DNA of 7,867 nucleotides from an uncultured Pseudoxanthomonas sp. (GCA_937975725.1 CALJUL010000117.1:1-7867); one strand, 5' to 3'. Positions 1 through 6,273 are shown, numbered from the stretch's first letter. Translations and numbers: made by a program. Notes: generated by a model from the sequence alone, not told the origin.

Positions 1-20
1 CCGGGGGGGTGTTTCTTTTG

Positions 21-54
21 CCTACTTTTCTTTGCACAAGCAAAGAAAAGTAGG
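21..54. repeat. 15-bp perfect inverted repeat with 4-nt loop
   Basis: The left arm CCTACTTTTCTTTGC (21-35) is the exact reverse complement of the right arm (40-54), separated by ACAA. It is AT-richer than the genes around it. Neither side is followed by a T tract in the direction of transcription: the minus-strand side continues CAAAAGAAAC and the plus-strand side continues GCCCCG. It therefore does not look like a standard intrinsic terminator. From memory it resembles a palindrome found in many copies between genes of Xanthomonas and Lysobacter relatives; a genome search would be needed to show copy number. Confidence 0.85.
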
Positions 55-253
55 GCCCCGCGGCGAGCGGCGCCATGCCAGCGCAAAAACAAACCCTTCC
101 GGCAGGCCATTGCGGTTGCGGGTAAGCAAAAGCAGCCCAAACCAACGTATTGGCCCCAGCAGATCATTCGCGGATACGCATCCACGGCTCAATGCGGACG
201 CTGGCATTTCGCGGCCAGTCCAGCCTTGCCGACTTCGTTGCCCCTCACCCCAA

Positions 254-276
254 CCCCTCTCCCGAAGGGAGAGGGG
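254..276. repeat. REP-like hairpin, 10-bp perfect stem, 3-nt loop
   Basis: CCCCTCTCCC (254-263), loop GAA, GGGAGAGGGG (267-276). It is preceded by CCCCTCACCCCAA, giving the 'CCTCACCCC-AACCCCTCTCCC' pattern that recurs between genes in many high-GC proteobacteria and is usually grouped with REP-like palindromes. It sits 137 bp past the queE stop and has no T tract, so a role as a 3' mRNA barrier is more plausible than intrinsic termination. Its arm shares CCTCTCCC/GGGAGAGG with a palindrome inside queE (1007-1026). Confidence 0.8.
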
Positions 277-413
277 CTTGGATCGCGCGAACCAGCGCTC
301 ATGGGCCCCGGCAAGCCCACATGCTCAATCGACAAGTGCGCAGCGGAATCACCCGCAACCCGAAACAACCGCCCCGTTGCCCCCCCACTCCTACCGGGAG
401 GAAGAAAAAAGAC

Positions 414-1097
414 TCACCGCCCCGGCTCGTCGTTCCACAGCAGCTTGTGCAACTGCATCTGGAAGCGTACCGGCAAGCGGTCGGCGACGATCCAGTCGGC
501 CAGCTCGCGCGGCTCGAGTTCACTCTTGCTGGGCGAGAACAGCACGTCGCAGCGTTCGGCCAGCCGGTGCTCGGCCACCATGCCGCGCGCCCACTCGTAG
601 TCGGCGCGGCCGCACAGGACGAACTTGACCTGGTCGCGTGCGGTGAGCAGCGGCAGGTTCTCCAGCCGGTTGCGCGCCATTTCGCCGGAGCCGGGCGTCT
701 TCAGGTCGAGCACGCGCGAGACGCGCGGATCGACCTCGGCGACGTCGAGGGCGCCGGAGGTTTCCAGCGACACGTCGAAGCCGGCGTCGCACAGCCGGCG
801 CAGCAGCAGCAGGCAGCGCTTCTGCGCCAGCGGCTCGCCGCCGGTCACGCAGACGTGGCGCACGCCGTGGCCGGCGACCTCGGCGACGATGTCGTCGATG
901 TCGCGCCATTCACCGCCGTGGAAGGCGTAGGCGGTGTCGCAGTACTGGCAGCGCAGCGGGCAGCCGGTCAGGCGCACGAACACGGTCGGCCAGCCGACCG
1001 TGTTCGCCTCTCCCTGCAGGGAGAGGAAGATCTCGGTGATCCGGAGCCGTTCCAGCGGCGACTGGACGATCTCGCTGGGACGGGCGGCGTCGTTCAT
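414..1097 (-). CDS. queE: 7-carboxy-7-deazaguanine synthase (radical SAM)
   Basis: QueE converts 6-carboxy-5,6,7,8-tetrahydropterin to 7-carboxy-7-deazaguanine, the ring-contraction step on the way to preQ0 and queuosine in tRNA; it is cytoplasmic. The 227-residue protein carries the conserved SLQGE segment (26-30), a radical-SAM CX3CX2C cluster motif (Cys46, Cys50, Cys53), then Asp54-Thr55, which matches the Thr that binds Mg2+ in characterised QueE. The SAM-contacting GGEP motif is at 86-89 and the C-terminal QMQLHKLLW segment is typical of the family. Length is normal. The ATG at 1097 is the best start, since conserved sequence begins at about residue 18, but no clear Shine-Dalgarno precedes it. 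It follows cpoB after 61 bp and is probably the last gene of the transcription unit. Codons 24-41 contain two perfect inverted repeats. Confidence 0.95.
   Translation of the reverse strand: MNDAARPSEIVQSPLERLRITEIFLSLQGEANTVGWPTVFVRLTGCPLRCQYCDTAYAFHGGEWRDIDDIVAEVAGHGVRHVCVTGGEPLAQKRCLLLLRRLCDAGFDVSLETSGALDVAEVDPRVSRVLDLKTPGSGEMARNRLENLPLLTARDQVKFVLCGRADYEWARGMVAEHRLAERCDVLFSPSKSELEPRELADWIVADRLPVRFQMQLHKLLWNDEPGR
977..1026. repeat. Two adjacent perfect inverted repeats inside queE
   Basis: Positions 977-990 (CGAACACGGTCGGC) are the exact reverse complement of 993-1006, with only CA between them. Immediately next to it, 1007-1026 is a 20-bp perfect palindrome centred on TGCA. In the queE mRNA these make two tandem GC-rich stem-loops over codons 24-41, which encode the conserved SLQGE and the following segment up to the iron-sulfur motif. 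No T tract follows, so they are not obvious terminators. Whether they have a function or arise from codon choice over conserved residues is not known. Confidence 0.8.
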
Positions 1098-1158
1098 GGG
1101 GTGCGGATGATACGCCCTGCCGGCGCCTGCATCAGGCCGGCCGGCGCGGGGCGCCCGC

Positions 1159-1992
1159 TCAGCGCAGGCGGCCGAACTGGATGGCCTTGAGGCGGTCGTC
1201 GGCCGTGCGGGCCACGTCGGTGCCCGGGTACCGGGCGATGACGTCGGACAGGGTGCGCTCGGCTTCGGGCAGCTTGCCCAGGCCGTAGTCGCACAGGCCC
1301 AGCTTCAGCAGCGCGCCGGGGGCCTTGTCGTGGGTGGGGTATTGCGCGAGCAGCGCGCGGAACTGGTCCGCGGCCAGCGCGTAGTTCTGGGTGACGTAGT
1401 AGCTCTCACCCAGCCAGTACAGCGCGTTGGGCGCGTACACGCCGCCGGGGTAGAGCTCCAGGAAGCTGGTGAACAACTGCGCCGCGTCGGCGTACTGGCC
1501 GGCCTTGAGGCGGTCGAAGGCGACGTTGTAGGCGGTGCGTTCGTCGCCGGCGGCCGACAGTGCGCCGGTGTCGCCGTGCACGCTGGGCGGGCGCTCGGCG
1601 GTGGTGGCCGATGCCGCTGCGGCGGCCGGCGCCTTCGTCGCGGCGGGGCCGGCGGGAGGTGCGACCGGGGCCGCGCCGACCGGGGCCGGTGCGGACGGAA
1701 GTGCGCCGCTTTCCAGCCGCTCGATGCGGCCGTCCAGGTCCAGGTACTGGTCGCGCGCACGCTGCTTGAGCTGTGCGTTCTCGTTCTGCAACTGCTCCAA
1801 CTGGGCCCGCAGTTCGCGCAGTTCCGCTTCCTGCTGGGTGAGCCGGTTGAGCAGGTCCAGGTTCTGCTGGGGATCGTTGGCCTTCGCCTCCAGCGCGGCC
1901 ACGCGGTCGGCCAGGCTCTGGCGCTGCGCGTGCGCGGGAGCGGCGGCCACAAGGGCCGCCGCCAGGACCAGCATGTACTTCTTCGCGATCAT
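1159..1992 (-). CDS. cpoB: Cell division coordinator CpoB (YbgF), TolA-binding TPR protein
   Basis: This periplasmic protein binds TolA and, in E. coli, coordinates the Tol machine with PBP1B-dependent septal peptidoglycan synthesis. The 277-residue product has a signal peptide (KK, hydrophobic stretch, AHA cleavage site near residue 22). A coiled coil follows at about 26-97 (the trimerisation region), then an Ala/Pro-rich linker at about 98-137 and a C-terminal domain of three TPR-like repeats (about 153-186, 188-223, 225-260). The linker contains a 15-bp direct repeat (1663-1673 and 1678-1688) giving APVGA/APVAP. The start is 14 bp past the pal stop with no evident Shine-Dalgarno, which suggests coupling to pal translation. 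Met7 is an alternative start, but Met1 keeps the basic n-region of the signal peptide. Confidence 0.93.
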   Translation of the reverse strand: MIAKKYMLVLAAALVAAAPAHAQRQSLADRVAALEAKANDPQQNLDLLNRLTQQEAELRELRAQLEQLQNENAQLKQRARDQYLDLDGRIERLESGALPSAPAPVGAAPVAPPAGPAATKAPAAAAASATTAERPPSVHGDTGALSAAGDERTAYNVAFDRLKAGQYADAAQLFTSFLELYPGGVYAPNALYWLGESYYVTQNYALAADQFRALLAQYPTHDKAPGALLKLGLCDYGLGKLPEAERTLSDVIARYPGTDVARTADDRLKAIQFGRLR

Positions 1993-2006
1993 CGTGGCGA
2001 GACGGC

Positions 2007-2522
2007 TTACTTCGCCGTGTACACGATCTCGACGCGGCGGTTCTGCGACCAGCAGGACTCGTTGGAGTCGGTGCAGACCGGGCGCTCTTCGCCGTAGCTG
2101 ACCACGGTCAACTGGCTGGCCGAGCCGCCGGCCGCCTGCAGCGCGGAGGACACGGCGTTGCCGCGGCGCTCGCCCAGGCCCAGGTTGTACTCGCGGCTGC
2201 CGCGCTCGTCGGCGTGGCCTTCCAGCGAGATGCGCGAGGACGGACGGTCGCGCAGGTACTTGGCGTGGCAGCCCATGATGGCCTGGAACTCCGGCTTCAG
2301 GGCGTCCTGGTCCAGGTCGAAGTAGACCACGCGCTGGCGCAGGCAGGCATCGCGGTCCAGATCGTCGGGACCGTACAGGCCCGAGGTGGTCGGACCGGTC
2401 GGGCCGGACGGCACGGTGGTGGTGGTGTCGGTCGGGCCTTCCGGCTTGGTGCTCTTGGTCTTGCAGCCGGCCAGCACGGCCACGGACATCAGGGACAGCA
2501 GCAGCACGCGAGTGGTGTTCAT
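2007..2522 (-). CDS. pal: Peptidoglycan-associated lipoprotein Pal
   Basis: Pal is an outer-membrane lipoprotein that binds peptidoglycan and interacts with TolB and the Tol motor, holding the outer membrane to the wall at the division site. With the start at 2522 the protein has 171 residues. It has a hydrophobic signal ending in the lipobox LAGC (Cys20 lipidated), a Thr/Pro/Gly-rich tether (about 21-52) and an OmpA-like domain (about 60-169). Within that domain GHADERG (102-108) and NLGLGERR (113-120) place Asp105 and Arg120 fifteen residues apart, the spacing of the diaminopimelate-binding Asp/Arg pair in OmpA-type domains. An ATG two codons upstream (2528) is possible, but the AAGGA at 2529-2533 touches that ATG and lies 6 nt from the one at 2522. 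Four extra cysteines (60, 83, 150, 155) are unusual compared with E. coli Pal. Confidence 0.95.
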   Translation of the reverse strand: MNTTRVLLLSLMSVAVLAGCKTKSTKPEGPTDTTTTVPSGPTGPTTSGLYGPDDLDRDACLRQRVVYFDLDQDALKPEFQAIMGCHAKYLRDRPSSRISLEGHADERGSREYNLGLGERRGNAVSSALQAAGGSASQLTVVSYGEERPVCTDSNESCWSQNRRVEIVYTAK

Positions 2523-2528
2523 GGTCAT

Positions 2529-2533
2529 TCCTT
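2529..2533 (-). promoter_or_regulatory. pal Shine-Dalgarno AAGGA
   Basis: AAGGA on the minus strand lies 6 nt upstream of the ATG at 2520-2522 and directly abuts the ATG at 2526-2528. The spacing favours the downstream ATG as the pal start. Confidence 0.65.
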
Positions 2534-2573
2534 GGTCGTTGGAACGGAGTTAATACAGGGGTTGGGGAGCGAT

Positions 2574-2579
2574 ATTGTA
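2574..2579 (-). promoter_or_regulatory. Possible -10 element (TACAAT) upstream of pal
   Basis: The 66-bp tolB-pal gap and the end of tolB contain an AT-rich patch unlike its surroundings, with TACAAT on the minus strand about 52 nt before the pal ATG. No good -35 box is seen at 16-18 bp spacing, so this is only a candidate for an extra pal-cpoB promoter. A strong pal-specific promoter would make sense because Pal is usually far more abundant than the other Tol proteins. Confidence 0.25.
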
Positions 2580-2588
2580 GACATAAAC

Positions 2589-3908
2589 TTAACGAATGCT
2601 ACGGTACGGCGACCAGGCCGGCTCCCGTACGTCGGCGTTCGCCACGACCAGGCGCTGGCGGACCCGGGCGTCGGCCGAAACCGCGTACAGCACGCCCCGC
2701 CCGCCCTCGCGCGCGGCGTACAGCACCATGCTGGCGTTGGGGGCGAAACTGGGGGATTCGTCCAGCGAGCCGGGCGACAGCGACGACCAGCGCGCGCTGC
2801 CCAGGCTGCTGTCCATCAGCGCGATGCGGTAGTTGTTGCCGCTGCCCTGCACCACCGCGATCTTCTTGCCGTCGTAGGAGACGGTGGGGGTGGCGTTGTA
2901 GTTGCCTTCGAAGGTCACCCGGCTGGCGCTGCCGCCGCCGGCCGGCACGCGGTAGATCTGCGGGCGGCCGCCGCGGTCGGAGGTGAAGTAGAGGCTGGCC
3001 CCGTCCGGGCTCCACACCGGCTCGGTGTCGATCGACGAACTGGTGGTGAGCTGGCGCAGCGAGCGGCTGCCCAGGTCCATCACGTAGATCTCGGGATTGC
3101 CGGTGCGCGACAGGGTCAGCGCCAGTTGCCGGCCGTCCGGCGAGAACGACGGTGCGCCGTTGATGCCGCGGAAGCTGGCGATCTTCTCGCGGGCGCCGGT
3201 GGAGATGTCCTGGATGTAGATGGCCGAGTTGCCGCTCTCGAAGCTGACGTAGGCCAGCTTGCGCCCGTCCGGGCTCCACGACGGCGACAGCAGCGGCTCG
3301 GCCGAGCGCACCACGGTCTGCGGGTTGTAGCCGTCCGAATCGGCCACCATCAGCGCGTAGCGCGCGGCCTTGCCGGTGCCGGTGGCGGTGATGTAGGCGA
3401 TGCGGGTCCAGAACGCGCCGCGCACGCCGAGGATCTTCTCGTAGATGGCGTCGGCCATCTGGTGGGCGACGTCGCGCAGGGCGTTGGCGCGCGCGGTCAT
3501 CGCCAGGCCCAGCATGCGCTCCTGCTTGGCCACGTCGAACAGTTCGTACTCCACCCGGTAGGCGCCGTCGCCGCCGTCGACCACGCGGCCGACCACGATG
3601 TAGTCCTGCCGCAACTGGCGCCAGGTCGGGTACTGGATCTCGCCGCCGCGGGTCGGGCGCTCGACGATGCTGGCCTCGGGCAGCGTGCGGAACGAGCCCG
3701 AGCGCTCCAGGTCCGAGCGCACCACCGCGGACACGTCGGTCGGCGGTGCGCCGGCGCTGCCCTGGTAGGGCATCGGCACCACGGTGATCGGCAGGGCCGA
3801 GGCGTTGCCGCCGATGATGTCGATCTCCAGGCCCTGCTGCTGTGCGGAAGCCAGCACGGGCACCAGGGCGAAGAGGAACAGGGCGAACCAGCGCAACGGT
3901 TTCTTCAT
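2589..3908 (-). CDS. tolB: Tol-Pal system beta-propeller protein TolB
   Basis: TolB is the periplasmic component that binds Pal and TolA and switches Pal between a mobile and a peptidoglycan-bound state. The 439-residue product has a signal peptide (KK, hydrophobic core, ASA cleavage near residue 22), giving a mature N terminus QQQGLEID, the region that serves as the TolA-binding box in E. coli. An N-terminal alpha/beta domain runs to about 165. A six-bladed propeller follows, with PSWSPDG (209-215), PSFSPDG (253-259), PVWSPDG (297-303), PTVSYDG (341-347), PSFAPN (386-391) and a closing PAWSPY at the C terminus. A 16-bp identical stretch (3000-3015 and 3264-3279) encodes two WSPDG motifs. The same frame is open far upstream, but homology and the signal peptide fix the start at 3908. 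No clear Shine-Dalgarno is visible. It follows tolA after 101 bp. Confidence 0.95.
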   Translation of the reverse strand: MKKPLRWFALFLFALVPVLASAQQQGLEIDIIGGNASALPITVVPMPYQGSAGAPPTDVSAVVRSDLERSGSFRTLPEASIVERPTRGGEIQYPTWRQLRQDYIVVGRVVDGGDGAYRVEYELFDVAKQERMLGLAMTARANALRDVAHQMADAIYEKILGVRGAFWTRIAYITATGTGKAARYALMVADSDGYNPQTVVRSAEPLLSPSWSPDGRKLAYVSFESGNSAIYIQDISTGAREKIASFRGINGAPSFSPDGRQLALTLSRTGNPEIYVMDLGSRSLRQLTTSSSIDTEPVWSPDGASLYFTSDRGGRPQIYRVPAGGGSASRVTFEGNYNATPTVSYDGKKIAVVQGSGNNYRIALMDSSLGSARWSSLSPGSLDESPSFAPNASMVLYAAREGGRGVLYAVSADARVRQRLVVANADVREPAWSPYRSIR

Positions 3909-3960
3909 GGGAGCAAGGACTCGGCGGTTGGGCGGGGCGGCAAAGGGATACCAGTCCCCG

Positions 3961-3986
3961 CGTGAACGTTTTAACAATCGTGAACG
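3961..3986. repeat. Direct repeat CGTGAACG, 18-bp period, in tolA-tolB gap
   Basis: CGTGAACG occurs at 3961-3968 and 3979-3986, separated by the AT-rich TTTTAACAAT. This is the least GC-rich part of the 101-bp gap between tolA and tolB. Two identical sites nearly two helical turns apart in an AT-rich gap could be a regulator-binding or promoter site for tolB-pal-cpoB; in E. coli tolB-pal has its own promoter apart from tolQRA. I cannot name a binding protein, and a convincing -35/-10 pair was not found. Confidence 0.4.
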
Positions 3987-4009
3987 CATTCCGACGAAAT
4001 GCAGGGGCG

Positions 4010-5047
4010 TCAGCGGTCCCTGGCTTCGAAGTTGAGGGTCAGGGTGCGCGCGAACACGGATTCGAAGCCCCGGTACGGCAACGGCTGCGCCTTCAGCACC
4101 GCGCGCTCCACCGAATCCTGCCCGGCCGCGTCCATCGCGCAGCCCGGCTGGACCTCGGCGCTGACCACTTCGCCGCCCGGCAACTGGCGGATCACGACCC
4201 GGCAGCGGGTGCCCACCGGCACCGATTCCGGGCGCGTCCACTGGCGCAGCACGGCCTCCTGGATGGCGGCGGCGTAGCGGCCGCGCAGGTCTTCGTCGGT
4301 GCCGCCGGCGCCCGCCGGACCCGGCGAGGACGCGGGCGCCGGGGTGCTGGGGCCCGGGCGCGCCCGCGCATCGGCCAACTGGCGCAGCTTCTGTTCGGCC
4401 AGTTGCGCTTCGCGCGCGGCCTGGGCGCGCTGGCGGCGGATCTCCTCCAGGCGCTTCTTGTCGGCCTCGGCCTTCTGCTGGGCTTCGGCGGCGATGCGCT
4501 TCTGCCGTTCTTCTTCCTGCTGCGCGGCGAGGCGGCGCTGCTGCTCGGCCTGCTCCTGGCGCTTGCGCTCGGTCAGGTCGATCTGCTCCTGGCGGCGCTT
4601 GGCCTCCTGTTCCTGGCGGGCCTTTTCCTGGGCGATGGCGTCGCGGCGCGCTTCGTCCTGGTCGATGGTGTCGGGCACCGGAATGCGTTCCTGCGCCTGC
4701 TGCTGGCGCTCCACCGGCGCGTCCTGCGGCGCGGGCACGGGGATGGGCTGCGGCGGCGGCATGGTGTCTTCCGGGACCGGCTCCGGTTCCGGCACGGGCT
4801 CGGGCAGCGGCGCGGGCTCGTAGGCCAGCGCCTGCTGCACCGCGCGCTGGTCGGCGGCGGAGACGTCCAGCGTGGCCTCCATCGCCTGCGAGCCGGCCGC
4901 ATTCAGGCGCTCGCGGTCCCACTTGAGGAAGGGCGAGACCAGCAGCAGCACGAGCAGCAGCAGGTGCAGGCCGACGGCCCACGCCACCGCCCGCCCCAGC
5001 CCCTCTTCCTGCGGGGGGCGCTGGCGCTGGAGGACTTCAGCGTGCAT
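4010..5047 (-). CDS. tolA: Cell envelope integrity protein TolA
   Basis: TolA is the inner-membrane-anchored arm that carries force from TolQR across the periplasm to TolB-Pal. The 345-residue product has a short cytoplasmic N terminus and one membrane segment (about 19-40). A Pro/Glu-rich stretch follows (about 76-112, PEPVPEPEPVPED), then a long Lys/Arg/Glu/Gln/Ala-rich helix (about 129-226), a Pro/Ser/Gly hinge (about 230-250) and a globular C-terminal domain (about 251-345) with Cys282 and Cys303, matching the disulfide of TolA domain III. It is shorter than E. coli TolA (421) because of the helical region. His28 in the membrane segment matches the conserved TolA/TonB histidine, but the residue four before it is Ala24 rather than the usual Ser. 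The start overlaps the end of tolR by 11 bp, so translational coupling is likely. Confidence 0.93.
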   Translation of the reverse strand: MHAEVLQRQRPPQEEGLGRAVAWAVGLHLLLLVLLLVSPFLKWDRERLNAAGSQAMEATLDVSAADQRAVQQALAYEPAPLPEPVPEPEPVPEDTMPPPQPIPVPAPQDAPVERQQQAQERIPVPDTIDQDEARRDAIAQEKARQEQEAKRRQEQIDLTERKRQEQAEQQRRLAAQQEEERQKRIAAEAQQKAEADKKRLEEIRRQRAQAAREAQLAEQKLRQLADARARPGPSTPAPASSPGPAGAGGTDEDLRGRYAAAIQEAVLRQWTRPESVPVGTRCRVVIRQLPGGEVVSAEVQPGCAMDAAGQDSVERAVLKAQPLPYRGFESVFARTLTLNFEARDR

Positions 5048-5480
5048 TGCCGCCCGCGTTGGTCATCAGGCTGACGTTGCCGACCTTGGCGCGGCGCAGC
5101 ACGTCCATCGCATCCAGCACCTTCTGGTACGGCGCCTGGCCCTCGGCGGCCACCATGATGCGCAGCTCGCTGCCTTGCTCGGCGCGGATCGCGGCGACCT
5201 TGGCCTCCAGCGCGGCGGCGTCCAGCACCTCCGGATGCTTGGCCTCGGGCAGTTTCAGCCCGTAGCGGCCGTCCGGATAGGCGATGACGATGATCGGCTC
5301 GTTGCGCGTCTCCACCGCCTTGGCGTTGGACGACGGCAGCTTGACATCCACGCTCAGCGTCAGCAGCGGCGCGGTCACCATGAAGATGATCAGCAGCACC
5401 AGCATCACGTCGATGTAGGGGACGACGTTGATCTCGGATTTCAGCTTGCGCCGCTTGCGGTGGAAGATGCTTCCGGCCAT
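5037..5480 (-). CDS. tolR: Tol-Pal system protein TolR
   Basis: TolR is the ExbD-like stator partner of TolQ and carries the residue used for proton passage. The 147-residue protein starts with a basic cytoplasmic tail (HRKRRKLK), then one membrane segment (about 20-42) containing Asp24 in the motif INVVPYIDVMLVLLIIFM; this Asp corresponds to the essential Asp23 of E. coli TolR. The rest is a periplasmic ExbD/TolR domain. Length is close to the usual 142. It begins 12 bp after the tolQ stop, preceded by a weak GGGAA, and its last codons overlap tolA by 11 bp. Nothing appears truncated. Confidence 0.95.
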   Translation of the reverse strand: MAGSIFHRKRRKLKSEINVVPYIDVMLVLLIIFMVTAPLLTLSVDVKLPSSNAKAVETRNEPIIVIAYPDGRYGLKLPEAKHPEVLDAAALEAKVAAIRAEQGSELRIMVAAEGQAPYQKVLDAMDVLRRAKVGNVSLMTNAGGNAR

Positions 5481-5492
5481 GGTCGTTCCCGG

Positions 5493-6266
5493 TTACTCGC
5501 CGGAGCTCTGGCGCTGCAGGATCGAGCTGAATTCCTCGGCGAAGCTCTCGTAGCGCACCGACAGGCGCTCCACGCGGGTGGTGAAGCGGTTGTAGGCCCA
5601 CACGGCGGGGATGGCCACGAACAGGCCGATGGCGGTAGCGAACAGCGCTTCGGAGATGCCCGGCGCCACCGAGGCGATGCCGGCCTGCTCGCCGCTGTTG
5701 AGCATGTCGTGCATGGTCACCATGATGCCGAACACCGTGCCCACCAGGCCCACGTAGGGCGCGGTGGAGCCGATGTTGGCCAGCAGTTCCAGGTTGCGCT
5801 CCAACTGGTCGACCTCGCGCGTGTACGTCACGCGCATGGCGCGCTGGGCGCCTTCCAGTTGCGCGCGCCCGTCCAGGCCGCGCTTGTCGCGCAGGCGGGT
5901 GAACTCACGGAAGCCGGCTTCGAAGATGGCCTCCAGGCCGGTCACCAGGCGGTTGCGGTCGGTGGCGCCGGCGTAGAGCTTGTGCAGGTCGGCGCCGGAC
6001 CAGAAGCGGCCCTCGAACTCGTCGGCGTCGCGGTTGGCGTTCTTGAACACGCGCGCCTTGCGGAAGATGATCACCCAACTGATCAGCGAGCCGGCCAGCA
6101 GCAGCAGCACGATCAGCTTGACCGGCAGGCTGGCCTTCAGCATCAGGTCGATGTAGTTGATCCCGCTGTGAACGGTGGCGGCGGTGGCCTGCGCGGCGGC
6201 GGCGGCGGTGTCCGGCGGCAGCGCCTCGACCACGGTGTCCTGGAAGGCCAGCAGCGTTGCGATCAT
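5493..6266 (-). CDS. tolQ: Tol-Pal system protein TolQ
   Basis: TolQ is the MotA/TolQ/ExbB-family inner-membrane protein that with TolR forms the proton-driven motor acting on TolA. Three membrane segments are visible at about 50-68, 164-187 and 204-226, with the family motifs GSTAPYVGLVGTVFGI (166-181) and EALFATAIGLFVAIPAV (206-222). The FEGRFWSG segment (84-91) matches E. coli FEDKFWSG. At 257 residues it is longer than E. coli TolQ (230). The excess is an N-terminal stretch of about 35 residues, rich in Ala and weakly hydrophobic, before the conserved IDLMLKASL. The start at 6266 is supported by GAGGA 7 nt upstream, and no better internal start exists before Met42. It follows ybgC after 37 bp. 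Confidence 0.95.
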   Translation of the reverse strand: MIATLLAFQDTVVEALPPDTAAAAAQATAATVHSGINYIDLMLKASLPVKLIVLLLLAGSLISWVIIFRKARVFKNANRDADEFEGRFWSGADLHKLYAGATDRNRLVTGLEAIFEAGFREFTRLRDKRGLDGRAQLEGAQRAMRVTYTREVDQLERNLELLANIGSTAPYVGLVGTVFGIMVTMHDMLNSGEQAGIASVAPGISEALFATAIGLFVAIPAVWAYNRFTTRVERLSVRYESFAEEFSSILQRQSSGE

Positions 6267-6273
6267 CCGTCGT

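Larger units (their letters stand above)
1..413. other. Intergenic region with repeat-derived sequence, no credible gene
   Basis: This stretch lies downstream of queE. Open frames exist on both strands, but they are low-complexity, Arg/Pro/Ser-rich, lack recognisable domains and run through two hairpin repeats (21-54 and 254-276). The frame across the second hairpin reads HPNPSPEGRG, a string often seen in spurious 'hypothetical proteins' called over such repeats. No tRNA cloverleaf, CRISPR or rRNA was seen. A six-A run at 405-410 becomes a T run just past the queE stop on the minus strand, but no convincing stem precedes it. queC, a pathway partner sometimes found next to queE, is not present here. 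Confidence 0.7.

Noticed and set aside
75..207. 9-bp inverted repeat ATGCCAGCG / CGCTGGCAT enclosing about 115 bp
   Set aside because: Short, does not extend beyond 9 bp, no target-site duplication or transposase; could be chance, although it might be part of a composite repeat.
403..413. T run just after the queE stop as a terminator
   Set aside because: No stable stem directly precedes the T run on the minus strand; only a 3-bp GCC/GGT pairing is seen.
1120..1140. Hairpin in the cpoB-queE gap (CCGG-CG-CCT, loop, AGG-CCGG)
   Set aside because: The stem is short and bulged with no T tract, so it is not strong enough to call a terminator or attenuator.
150..1190. 346-codon plus-strand open frame across the intergenic region and queE antisense
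   Set aside because: Its first part translates the REP-like hairpin (HPNPSPEGRG) and the rest is the antisense of queE.
2214..3965. 583-codon open frame antisense to tolB and pal
   Set aside because: His/Gly/Arg/Ala-rich composition and no recognisable motif; it mirrors the codon pattern of the real genes on the other strand.
3909..4982. Open frame continuing upstream of tolB in the same frame, overlapping most of tolA (would give a 797-residue protein)
   Set aside because: The upstream part is Arg/Ala/Gly/Pro-rich without domains, while the tolA frame there encodes a clear TolA. TolB has its own signal peptide at 3908. The missing stops reflect high GC.
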